Assembly: GCA_028455995.1 (NCBI GenBank)
Contig: JABELC010000002.1
Coordinates: forward strand, 868,001 to 932,000
Source: Scleromitrula shiraiana
Taxonomy: Eukaryota > Ascomycota > Leotiomycetes > Helotiales > Sclerotiniaceae
DNA: 64,000 nucleotides
Reading direction: 5' to 3'
Position numbers and translations under genes: made by a program. Shown one piece after another: positions 34,289 to 45,449 of the stretch. Each line of letters starts with the position of its first letter. The stretch's first letter is position 1. Below the pieces are notes generated by a model, which saw only the letters and a list, made by a program, of their open reading frames with translations, was not told the origin of the DNA and made no database searches.

Positions 34289-35543
34289 ATGGCTGCTGAA
34301 ATTCCGAAGACTATGAAGGGTGTGATTGTTGAGAAGACGGGTGGAGTAGAGGTTCTGGATTATAGAACGGATCTTCCAGTGCCGGTTCCTAAGGAGGGTG
34401 AAATCTTGGTTAAGAACGAATGGATCGGTGTTAATTATATTGATAAGTAAGTTTTGTATCTATCCATCCATCCATGCATCCATCCATCCATCAATCCACT
34501 CTCATCTCATACAATCCCAAACAAACATCACTAACCTTTCCCTCCCTCCCCCTCACCACAGCTACTACCGCAGCGGTCTCTACCCCTCCCCCAAACCCGA
34601 GATCCTCGGCCGCGAAGCAGAAGGAACCATCGTCTCCCTCGGCCCCACCCCACCCCCAAACCTCACCCTCAACCAACGCGTCGTCTTCATCGGAACCGGC
34701 GCCTACGCCGAATACACGGCCGCCCCCTCCGCAAAAGCGCATTCCATCCCGTCGGAACTGGCGCCCGGCCTCGCTGCCGCCTCGCTGACCCAGGGTCTCA
34801 CGGCCCTCACGCTCATCCGTGAAGCCCATCTCGTGGTGAAGGGGGACTGGGTGCTGGTGCATGCGGCGGCGGGGGGAGTGGGTCTTTTATTGTGTCAGAT
34901 GTTGAGGATTGTGGGGGCCCAGGTGATAGCTACTGCTAGCACGGCGGAGAAATTGGAGTTGGCCATTGAGAATGGGGCGACTGTGGGGGTTAATTATAAG
35001 AGTGAGGATGTTACGAGTAGGGTTAAGGAGATCACGGGCGGGGAGGGGGTGAGGGTTGTTTATGATAGTACGGGGAAGGATATGTTTGATAGTGATTTGG
35101 AGGTTGTGGCTAGGAAGGGCAGTGTGGTTAGTTATGGGAATTCTGTAAGTTGTTTTGTTTCCCTTGTTCTCTTTTCCTTCTTTCCCCTTTCCCACCTGAA
35201 TTCAAACCCATATCTCGCCCCCCTCCCCTGCTCCCCTCCTCCCCTCCTCCCCCCCAACCCAACTAACCCCACCACCCCCCCCACCATCTAGTCCGGCCCC
35301 GTCCCCCCCATCCTCATCTCCCGACTCGCCTCCAAAAACATCAAAGTGCTCCGCCCCACCCTCGCAAACTACATCCACACGCGCGAGGAATTCGAACAAT
35401 ACACTGCCGAGCTATTCCATCTCATCGTTAAGGATGACCTGAAGATTAGGATTCATGAACGGTATGATTTGCGGGATATTAGGAGGGTGCATACGGAGAT
35501 GGAGGGGAGGAAGACTATGGGGAAGTTGCTTTTGAAGCCTTAG
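34289..35543 (+). CDS. NADPH:quinone oxidoreductase (zeta-crystallin/Zta1-like, MDR family)
   Basis: Three exons (34289-34446, 34562-35144, 35292-35543) give 330 residues. The family reduces quinones with NADPH using a GroES-like domain and a Rossmann domain, without zinc. The splice at 34446/34562 joins VNYIDNYYRSGLYPSPKPEI, a family hallmark, and GREAEGTIVSLG follows. The nucleotide-binding region reads WVLVHAAAGGVGLLLCQML (AAxGGVG). The C-terminal exon holds LRPTLANYIHTREEF and the conserved end, GRKTMGKLLLKP. Cysteine zinc ligands of alcohol dehydrogenases are absent, as expected. The middle of exon 2 is notably GC-rich compared with its neighbours. Confidence 0.9.
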
Positions 35544-35901
35544 TGATTGGTAGGTTGTGGGAATGTGGTTTTGTTGGGCTGGGATGGGTGGATGGATGGA
35601 TGGATGGATGGATTGGTAGAAAGAGTCATTTATATTCTTTCTTTCCCCGATCCAACACAGACAAAGAACGAACGAACTAGCGAGTAAATATAGAGTTTTC
35701 GGAAAGTAGCTTTGAACAGTGAAATTGGAACTTTTTGATATCTAATCTAGGTCGTAAATCAATTGCTCTATCTAAGAACGCAATTTTTTGAATCGGAGAA
35801 AATGCAAAGAGGTTGTTAGGGTGGTGGTCTAGGAAGGAATGCAACAAAAAAAAACAAAAGACAGTTCATCGCTCCGCAATGCAACAGCATCTTTTCTCCC
35901 T

Positions 35902-37318
35902 TTAAGCCTTCTTCTCCTTAACCGCATCTACCAACTCCTGAGGCGGATCCTGACGATACCCCTGCGGATTATTACTAACCCACTTCCACAAATCCTCGCA
36001 CGCATCCTCCAGCGTCAACTCCGTCTTCCAGCTCAACTCCTCATTCGCACGTGCCGGGTTCGCCGTCAAATCTAACACATCGCCTGCGCGTCGTCCCACT
36101 ACTTGATAGGGTAGATCGCGGCCTACGACGTGGCTGAAGGCTTTTACCATCTCCAGAACCGTGGAGCCGCGTCCGCTTCCGAGGTTCCAGGCTCGTACTC
36201 CGGGTTGCTGGTCCCGGAGGTGGTTGAGTGCTGCGAGGTGCCCCTTGGCGAGATCGATTACGTGGATGTAGTCGCGGATTGCGGTCCCGTCGCGGGAGGA
36301 GTAGTCTGTTGAGGGTGGGGGGTTAGTTCGTGGGATGTGGGTAGGGTGGGTTGGAGTGAGAGATATAGATATTGATAGACTTACCATCACCGAAGACTAA
36401 TAACTTTTCGCGCTTGCCGGTTGCAACTTGGCCCAATAATGGCAATAGGTTGAATGGTATACCGAGAGGATCTTCACCCATGATACCACTTGGGTGAGCA
36501 CCAGCCGGGTTGAAATATCTCAGTAAAGCGCCATTCCATTGCTCGAATGATTTTCCTTCTTTCTTTAGGTTGTTTCGTTGAGCTTCGACGTGGTCGGTGA
36601 TGACTAGTTCGATGGTGCTCTTGGTTCGTCCGTATGGATTGGTGGGTCCAATTGGGCAGTGTTCGGGAATGGGTATCATGTTTGGTACTCTGGTTGCGTC
36701 GCCATAGACGGTGGCTGAGGAGGAGAATACAATATTGGTGACATTATATTTGGTCATGCATCGTAGAAGGGTGATTGTTCCTCCAACATTGACGCGGTAG
36801 TATTCGAGTGGGATTTCGGAAGATTCTCCAACGGCCTGTTGTCGCACAGAAGTAGGTTAGTATAAAGATAGGTGTTGGATTTCCCGATTGAGAAAATTGT
36901 AATACCTTCAAGGCAGCGAAGTGAATCACACTGTCAATCTTAGGATGAGCAGCAAAAACCTTCTCCAACTCGGCTTCATCTGTAATATCGCATTGATAGA
37001 AATCAGGTCTTTTTCCGCATAATAACTCGATGCGATCTAATGCGACAACGGAAGAATTATATAGACTATCGACAATGACAACTTTATAGCCATGTTCGAG
37101 TAGAGCTAATGTAGTGAATGATCCGATGTATCCTGTACCTCTGTTTTGTAGAAAATCGTAAGTAAATTGGATCTTTACTGTCTAATGTGCTCAGTGATGG
37201 CGGGGTTAAATTTCAAGGTTTCCCCAGACAAGAAAAAGTCTCGAACTTATCAAGTAGCTTGCTTAGCTTAGATAGAATGATTGACTTACCCAGTGATTAA
37301 AACTGTACCAACAGACAT
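35902..37318 (-). CDS. UDP-glucose 4-epimerase (GalE type)
   Basis: Four exons (37318-37290, 37140-36906, 36835-36385, 36305-35902) give 372 residues. The enzyme interconverts UDP-glucose and UDP-galactose (Leloir pathway, cell-wall and glycan precursors). The first splice creates VLITGGTGYIGS, the NAD-binding TGGxGYIG motif. SSSATVYGD carries the catalytic Ser/Thr, and NPYGRTKSTIE the Tyr-x-x-x-Lys pair. The last exon starts YSSRDGTAIRDYIHVIDLAKGH, a strong GalE signature. Unlike budding-yeast Gal10 there is no mutarotase domain. The 29-bp first exon fixes the start. Confidence 0.93.
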
Positions 37319-37803
37319 GATAGTTAATTCTTCAAGAGGATTTCTCTTCTATTATTGTAAATGGTGTGATATGGTATGGTATCTTGTATTTGGAAGAAGA
37401 AATGAGAGATTTCCAACAGCCAGCGAGAGTGGGAAGAGTATTTATTTTAAAATGGGAAATCGTGAGATGGGGTTGCCGATCAATGGTAGTGGTGGGGCAA
37501 CATTTCCACTGGAAACTTCATAATCGATATGTGTAATTGGAATTTCAGGGGTTTAACTCGTCTGAGAGGGATAGAATTATTATACTACATAGTAGCTACT
37601 AGGTATATATTAATGACTATTACGATATTAAACTGTGGTAACCTAGTAAGAAGTTTGATTTGAATCATTTGATGTACAAGTCCCGGTAGTACGGATTTAT
37701 GTATATTAATACAGTAATAATAGTATAGTAATAATAGTATAGTAATAATAGTATAGTAATAATAATAATAAGTCTTGAACACAGGATGTAGAATGTAGAA
37801 AGG

Positions 37804-37898
37804 GTAGATACATATATTTAAAGTAGATACATATATTTAAAGTAGATACATATATTTAAAATAGATACATATATTTAAACTAGATACATATATTTAAA
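37804..37898. repeat. five tandem copies of a 19-bp unit
   Basis: The unit GTAGATACATATATTTAAA repeats five times without gaps; the last two copies differ from it only at the first one or two bases. It lies about 490 bp upstream of the epimerase start. Confidence 0.95.
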
Positions 37899-37970
37899 TA
37901 TCACAATATAAACTTTCTATTTAAGCACTTTCCCACCCGTCGGGTACTACCTTTTTTCTTCCCTACCTAC

Positions 37971-37998
37971 ATAATAATAATAATAATAATAATAATAG
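37971..37998. repeat. AAT trinucleotide microsatellite
   Basis: About nine uninterrupted ATA/AAT units. Confidence 0.9.
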
Positions 37999-39954
37999 GT
38001 AGTACGGTTCTGTACCTGTGGAGCTATTCTAGCCGCGAGCCTAGGTATCTAATAAATGATAGAGATATGAAAAACCCTTGGAACTCGTGTGTTTTGACAG
38101 CGGGGAATCATGGAGTACTAACTTCTAAAGTTCTAAGTCACTCCGATAGCTTGTCTTTAATATCATTACATAGAGACTAAACTTAAAAAAGAAGTTACTT
38201 GGCGGTAGCCGTTCCAATTGACTTTCGTCATGGTAATAAATAATAAGTGAAAAGACGAAGAAAAGTGGAAATTCATCTACTTTAATTATTATTACTCGAG
38301 TATAGGCGTTATATACTCTAGTATGGTAAGAAGTTCTAGATGAATGAACGTTGGAAGATTAATAATAAATATCCATACTGACTACTGATTACTGACTACT
38401 GACTATTGACTACTGACTACCCGTGGACCTAGGTATATATACAAAAATATGTACCTAGGTAGGCATGTATACATAGATTCATCTAATAAATAATTTATAA
38501 GGTTGAGAATATTCATCATCTGAAGTTTGACATCTCGACTTTGTTTTCTGTAATATCTAAGTAATATCTAAATTCAGTTTGAGGTTACTGTATATATATA
38601 TATATATATACACATACATTATGCCTGTCTTCGTCATCTTGTCTCATATATCCTCCATGCATATTGCCTTTCCTCCTACTACGGTATCACCATAATTCAT
38701 ATATGGTGTGGTAAGATTGCATGTGGCTTGAAATATACATACAATATTGCTAGAGGCTGATCGTACTTATAATACCCGTTGAATCCCAGTTTCCATCCTA
38801 GAGCCCAGTTCAGTTACCAGTCCAGACTCCAGCCCTTGACCTTGACCTTAACCTTGACCTTGACTTTGGCTTTGACTTTGATATTGAAGATAACGCGAAA
38901 TCAAACTTGAACGAGGATCAATCTTTTTGTGACGAGTAACAAAGAAATCATATGTAGCACAAAAAGAAATGAAATGAAAAAAACATACAGTAACTTTCAA
39001 ATAAGGAACTAGATGAGATAAAAAACTTCTTTTGTATCTTTTCTCTTATTACTCTTCAATCCAACCATCGAACAATGAAAGGGCTCTTTATCATCATTGA
39101 TCCAATTACATGATGAAATTCGATATTCATAAATTCGACGGATTGGATACAAGAGAAGAAATTCTGTTTGCAGCTTTAATAAAATTTTTGTCTTTGAATT
39201 TATTATTCTGAATGTTCATTGTTGTCTGCTCAGTGCTCTCTTAGAACTAAACTACTACTACTACTACTACAGTGCTCAATTTTCTAAGGTTACCGTTCCG
39301 CGAGACATCGTGAAGCTTCAAAACTTTGAGAAAATAAAAAAACTCAACACGCGCCAAAGATTACAATCAACCCATAATATAATTGCGCATACAATACAAA
39401 TGCTTCTCACTTTAAAGATTCATTTCGTCTTTTGATTAAGACGCGTAGAATAACGAATTGTCTATTATTTTTGGCTAAGAAAGGTGAATTACATCTGACC
39501 ATTGTCTCGTCCAAGATATTATTGACGGAAAGCTTTACCTATACAATTGTAAGTAAATTGGAATTATCAGCTTTTCTTTCTACATAAAATATATTCAACT
39601 TGACTGCTGGTACTTATTGAAAACTTCTGCAAACATTTTTATATCCTTCTACTTCTTAATTCTTTTCAAGATCTACAGAAGAGATTATCTCGAAGCAAGT
39701 ACTTCTTCCACAATCACTATACCGCTCGTGAGCCAGTCTCCTATACCGTCTTCATCATCTTAATAGCACATCTTTAATGGTCTTGGTCCATTTAATCTGC
39801 CATGGTTTTTTTAATACTCTGGTCCTCAACAGGTAGCTAATTAATATATTAACTGGCAGATACCGAATCCAAACTCGAATCTTTCTACAGAACCCCTCGA
39901 TACTTGCGATTCAAACAGTTAACCAAATCAGCGATTGCTACGGCATAACGAATA

Positions 39955-42289
39955 ATGTCTACACGAAAATCAACTCGAGCTGGCAGTCGTGCTGTCAGCA
40001 ACCGCGGCGCACGCTCGGTAGCTGCTGAAGATATACCACCTACACCCGAAATTCGACCTCCACCAAGACGTTCTCGAAAAGGCGATTCCCTTCCACCTGT
40101 GGCACCAACTACAAGTACTGCTTACGGCACAAATACCTTGGCTATTCCAGACGAAGCTATACACGGTGCTCCATTGGCCAATGATATATCAGATGTTATT
40201 CAAGGACTTCTAGAACCACCACCTAGGCCTCGTATATCCGAGACACCTCAAGGAGAAATACCTGATGGTATGCTATATGTTATGAACCTGAAAACTTTCA
40301 CTAATTATTGCTAGTTGATGCGCCGGCTGTCGAACCTATTCCTGGTCTCCCAGCCCTCAACTCAACCCCAAAGGCTCGTTCAAGGGTTGGATTTTCGAGG
40401 CAACGACTGAGGAGCACGACTCCTGTCGACCGCAGTTTCCAGAACGAAAGCAGAATCTTCGACAATGCTAGTGTTCAATCTTTTGTCGATGATTATCACT
40501 ATCAACGTTTTACAGAACCCGTAGATGATCACGAAAAAGTTCGTCGAGCTGCCTTGAGAAGTATTGCCGAAGAACAACAGCATATACGTGGTGGCTCGGG
40601 GCCTTCATTTTTCACCAAGCAATATCGAAACATGTCTGAAGCCACAAGCTCCTTTTCAAGAACGTGAGTTTGAATGTGTTTCTAACCAGAATCTTAGCTA
40701 GCTAACATGCCGTTTACAGTTTAAAGAGCCTATTCAATAAAAGTTCCGGCCTCTTATTGTTACTACCACTTTTATTTGCTGGCATTGCCACATTTCTTAC
40801 CTTCAGAGAGTGGGGCTACCATATTAACGATGGCTATCCTTATCGTTTTTATGGCTCTGATATGGCAAGTAACATCGGCCAGTTTATCCCATGGCAACTC
40901 AAACACCCAACTCGTATGTTTGCACCTGAGGATCTTCGAGATGTTTACCAGCGCTTGCAAGCTGCCGAGGCCGACATTCGTTATCTCAGGCATCGTTCCG
41001 ATGTCGACAGGAATGCTATTGCGGAAATTGAAAAGATCCTTCCTGATTATATCGCCATGGAAAGGGATGCGCAAGGCCTCCACGTTATTCCAGCGAATCT
41101 TTGGTATGCTTTGCGAGAAAAGATTCGTGCAGATCCCGGCCTGATTCCACGCCCTATTGTTGAAAGTCCATCGGAATCAAGACCTTCAAGGGAGGGATCT
41201 TCAAAACAACGACCACAAACTCCACAAACTTCAATAACTATGACTGCCAAAGAATGGGATCGATACCTCGAAAGTAACAGGGTCAAGATCCAGAGCTGGG
41301 CTGGGTCTGAACTTGATAGCTTACTTCCTACACGATTGGAAAGCCTAGTAAGAGATGGTAGAATTGCCTCTAGAGATCAAGTTCTTCGAATGATTGCAGA
41401 TAATTGGAGAGAAACCCAACGTGAAGTCAGATCAGAGATGCAGCAAACTATCAAGGAATTAGAGGAGAGGGTTGTAGAGTTATCCAATAACCTTGACAAT
41501 AGGGTCTTGACCTCAGACCAAGTTAGACGCCTCGCAAAAGATGTTATTGCTGCTCAGATCGCAGCTCTCACAAAAGCAAACGTAAATAAAGATGCAGGGA
41601 GGAGCAACTTGCGCGTTGATCATTTCGCTATAGGCACAGGCGCTGTTGTTGATCCATACCTCACCTCGCCAAGATACTATCCCAAGAGCATGGATGTCAG
41701 CTTCCTGGTCAGAGGACTATCATCGATGCTTGGCCGCAGGGTACCCAGACCAAATCCCGCAGAATCCGCCTTAACACCATGGGAAGAATACGGTGACTGC
41801 TGGTGCTCACCCGACAAATCCAAGAACGGATGGGGCCCAAGTCTCGGTATTATCACCTCTTACTCTCTCTATCCAGACCAAATAGTCATCGAACACTTCC
41901 CCCGAGATCAATCACTCGAACCTGGTTCCGCTCCACGCGACATGGAATTATTTGCCAAGATCGGCCCCCGAGCCATCTACCAAAAGATCCGAGCCCGATC
42001 GCAAGAAATCTTCCAGGAGGAAGATTACGATGATCTCGAGGAAGGATGGGTCCGTATCGCGTCTTGGAGATTCGGCGAACAGGATGATTCTGTTCAGGCT
42101 TTCCCCGTTCAACTTGATCTTAAGGATTTCATCACCAGTGCCCCGAATGATCTTAAGAATGATCTGACGGCTTCGAATCGCTTCATCGTGAGGAGTAAGA
42201 ATAATTGGAGTAATGGGAATCTTCCCTTTACTTGTCTCTATCGGGTTAAACTTCATGGGGAGGTCAAACCTGATGACACTGTTTGGTAA
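39955..42289 (+). CDS. SUN-domain nuclear-envelope protein (Sad1/UNC-84 family)
   Basis: Three exons (39955-40267, 40315-40663, 40720-42289) give 743 residues. SUN proteins span the inner nuclear membrane and bind KASH partners to anchor spindle pole bodies and position nuclei. The first 220 residues form a basic, Pro- and Ser-rich nucleoplasmic region. One membrane segment, SGLLLLLPLLFAGIATFL, lies at about 230-248. Coiled-coil-like sequence follows (e.g. EMQQTIKELEERVVELSNNL). The SUN domain occupies roughly the last 230 residues, starting near DHFAIGTGAVVDPYLTSP and including WGPSLGIITSYSLYPDQIVIEHFPRD. All joins keep frame. A large divergent upstream region separates it from the epimerase gene. 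Confidence 0.9.
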
Positions 42290-43770
42290 AGAATTATATT
42301 ATACATGCGTGTATATATATATATTTCACAAAGGGGGAGCGAAGCGATTTGTTCGCTTCTTTACTTTACTTTACTTGCTTGTTTACGCTTTTGACACCTA
42401 CACCTTTCTTCAGTGTCTCTATTTCACATATCTACATACAAATACAGCACTTTGTGAATTCACCTATATTGGTACTAATTTGCTTACTTGCTGGTTGGCG
42501 GTCTGTTCTTCGTTTTTCTTGCACTCAATAAATACATCGGGGGAATTAAAAATTGGCAAAGGAGGGGGCGTTATCGGTTGTGTTCTTTGATCATCAGAAG
42601 GGAAAGGATGGGATGGTATGTTTATAAGGGCTGGGCTGGGTTGGGTTGGGTGGGCTATTTTAAATATTCATGGAGTCATAGGAAGGAGTTGATCACTAAA
42701 CTAAGGGCGTGAATGGGAAGGGAAAGAGGATGGGCAATAGCATTGGGATTGGGATTGGGATTATTGGGACCGGGACTGGGACTGGGACTGGGACTGGGAA
42801 TGGGACTAGAGTTGGGAATTGGAGAACTGGAGAATGGGTGTATAAAATGAAACATGATATTGGAACGATACCCCCCTTCTTTGGCTTTTCTCCTTCCTTC
42901 CTTTTCATGTTCATGTTCCTATTCCTATTCATTTGCGCGTTCTTCGTTTATCTAGACCAAGGAATTTGAAAACGTTAAAAATTACATCATGTTTCTCCTG
43001 ATTGCTTTTTTTCTAGAATTGGAGTTGACTGTTGCGTGTTCTAACGTTGGCTTGGAGAGAGTATTTTCTTTCTATCTTTATTTATTTCTTTCTTTCCTTT
43101 TGCCTTGACTTTTGCCTTGACTTTTGTAGAATCTGTTAGATTCTATCTACTCCCATTCCATCTTATCATATACCAGGCAGCCATACAGCTCATACGCTTC
43201 TTCTCTCCCTCTTTATCCCCACCCACCTTCATGCACAACAATATACCATTGAATCAAATCCAAACCACCATACCACACCACACCATACCATACCACACCA
43301 CAGCTAAAATCAGCAGTCAGCTCAGCAATCCATATTACCATATATTTCCATCTATCTATGTATCTACGGTTTCTATCTATTCATCAATCATAGGTATAAT
43401 CCAATATCCATATCCATCCATCCATCCATCCATTCATAGTCTCTTCCATCCATAGTCTCTTCCATCCATAGTCTCTTCCATATCCTTAAATCAAATACCT
43501 TCCTCCCCTTTCCTCATCCTCCCCTCTATATACGCACGCACGCATGCATACGTGCGCCACGGCCTTCTAGCCTCGCTGGGTAGTATATCGTACCATCATA
43601 TCTCATCAATCGAATAATGGTTTAGTTGATTTAATTGCAATCCATCACTCTCAGTTCGTCTGCTCTCATCCCATCCCATCCCATGTCTCGGGATTTTCTT
43701 TCCAAGTGTGTATCTATTAATCCCTATCTCCCCCACCCCCCGTCCCAATTCTCAAAATCCCCCGTCCAAT
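42290..43770. other. 1.5-kb convergent intergenic region with purine-rich and CCAT repeats
   Basis: Between the SUN gene and the converging FAD synthase gene. It contains a hexameric GGGATT/GGGACT tract (about 42739-42815), pyrimidine-rich stretches, CCAT repeats and three copies of a CATAGTCTCTTCCATC-like unit (about 43434-43482). Small frames here are products of these repeats; no gene is supported. Confidence 0.55.
42739..42815. repeat. hexanucleotide GGGATT/GGGACT tract
   Basis: About eleven units of GGGATT grading into GGGACT, so the plus strand carries regularly spaced GGG triplets with G-quadruplex potential. Confidence 0.85.
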
Positions 43771-44978
43771 CTAACGATCCCTCCCCAACCTCTCCTCCAT
43801 ATCCTCCACTAATTCATATGCCGGTCTAAAAGTCTTGCCGTCTTTCTTCGAGCTTTCGTTCGCGACTAGTACGGGATTGGGGTGCGTATCTGTTGTTCCG
43901 CCTAAGGATGTATATCCCTGATCGTAGAGTTCGCAGTAGGGGATTTGGAGGTGGCGTATAAACTATTTGTTTGATGGGTTCGTTAGTTCTCTGTTATAGT
44001 CGTATCTATACTAGTTTGAAATATATATATATATAACAACGAAACCTCCAGCAAGAATGAATAGAGTAATGAGGAAAAGGAAGAAAAAAACTCACTCCCC
44101 AAATCTCCCGATAATGCCAATCAATAACCGGATGAATCCTCATAAACCTCGGCCACCCCCCATCCGTCATATCAAAATGTGTCAACTCCGAACCATGCGG
44201 ATCCGTCCTCCTCGTGCCCACCATAATAGCCTTTACATTCCTATGATCCTCGAGATACTTGGCAAATGCCTCTTTCATCGGCATGGCGTAGCGCGCGAGC
44301 GAGAGGTGGTATTCTGTGCTGGTGGTGTTGACGAATTGCGTCACTTCTGCGAAGGGATGCGGGGAGATTATGTAGACGGAGGGGAATTTCGCGGGGATGG
44401 AAATGGCGGGTTTGGGCGAAAGAGGGGAGTGCTGCTGCTGATGGTGGTGGTGGTGGTTGGAGAGACCGGCTAGGAGGAGTATGAGGAGCACTAGACAGTC
44501 TTTTCCGCCATTGTAGGATATGGATAGTTCGTCTAGACTGTTGTTTTGGAAATAAATTAACAAATGTATAGATAGTTTCCTTTCTGTTATCGTATACCAT
44601 TCCCCCGCGCCACCTGCGACTGGACCGGATAATAAATGTTAGAATATGAAATGCAATGCTTCCTTACCTATATCTACCCAATGCATCTTCAATAACATCC
44701 AACGCAATCCTAGTCTGACTCTGCACTCCCATAAGCACAGGATCATCTAGGTTACTTTTCAAAAAAGTATTAACTTTCGCTGCGATTTTATCGCATTTCT
44801 CTAGAAGATCTTTTCTATCTGCACTCTCTTTAACTGTTACCGGATCTGCATTTCCATTTCCATTTCCATTTCCATTTCCATTTCCATCAACGATCTGCTT
44901 CTGGACTGAAGAACTAGAGGATTGGGATTCCTTTTTATCGTTAGCATCGAGGGAGGGCGCATACTGCGGCGAGGGCAT
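43771..44978 (-). CDS. FAD synthase (FMN adenylyltransferase, Fad1-like)
   Basis: Three exons (44978-44668, 44537-44096, 43962-43771) give 314 residues. The enzyme adenylates FMN to FAD and belongs to the PAPS-reductase-like PP-loop family. The second exon starts LDELSISYNGGKDCLVLL (the PP-loop-like GGKDC motif). It continues with IMVGTRRTDPHG and IHPVIDWHYREIWG, all typical of fungal Fad1. The third exon gives FIRHLQIPYCELYDQGYTSLGGTTDT and the C-terminal tail. Two low-complexity inserts stand out: a Gly-Asn repeat encoded by a hexanucleotide microsatellite at 44849-44887, and a His/Gln run (HHHHHQQQH) after the PP-loop. Confidence 0.92.
44849..44887 (-). repeat. coding hexanucleotide repeat (Gly-Asn) in FAD synthase
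   Basis: About six copies of CCATTT on the plus strand encode alternating Gly and Asn in the N-terminal extension of the FAD synthase. The repeat is a multiple of three, so copy-number change would keep the frame. Confidence 0.9.
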
Positions 44979-45449
44979 CTCGTTTAGTTGGTAGAGGGGA
45001 AGGGGATGATGGAGATGGAGAGGAGATTGGCATCAGATCGATGAGTCCATTTATTGATTGAATTGATCGAATTATGAGAGGAATAAAAAGAAGAGGGAGT
45101 AAGTAAGCAACCTTATGTGAGAATGGAATCGAATAGATTTAGGTCTGTCCTCCGGCTCGGTTCGTCGCAACCGTTGCAAGGTGGGGGAATATTCATTTTT
45201 TATGGGGACACCATTTGGAAGTAGATAAGCTTTTCTAGGTCCGCCAATCCTTTCAGTTAGCGTTGCGTTTATTCAGCTGTGAGTAAGCATTTTCTAGGGT
45301 TCGGTTTGTTTTGTGGAGGGGTAATTTTTATAAGGGAGATTCAATTATTTGTTGAGAATTTGGAAATTGTAAAATTAAAGGGTATAATGGAATTTTTATT
45401 GTATTTACAGCTATTAACATGTATAGTTGGGACACAATTCTTATTAAAT
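44979..45449. other. 470-bp intergenic region between FAD synthase and DBP4 genes
   Basis: Both flanking genes are on the minus strand, so this holds the FAD synthase promoter and the DBP4 3' region. No other feature is seen. Confidence 0.5.

Larger units (their letters stand above)
37319..39954. other. 2.6-kb divergent intergenic region rich in simple repeats
   Basis: Lies between the epimerase and SUN-protein genes, which point away from each other. No gene is supported. It holds several microsatellites: a 14-bp AT unit at about 37712-37771, a 19-bp tandem repeat at 37804-37898, an AAT tract at 37971-37998, a 7-bp ACTGACT-like repeat at about 38376-38420, a TA tract near 38590-38610 and a CTTGAC-type repeat at about 38830-38887. 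The right end should contain the SUN-gene promoter and leader. Confidence 0.6.
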
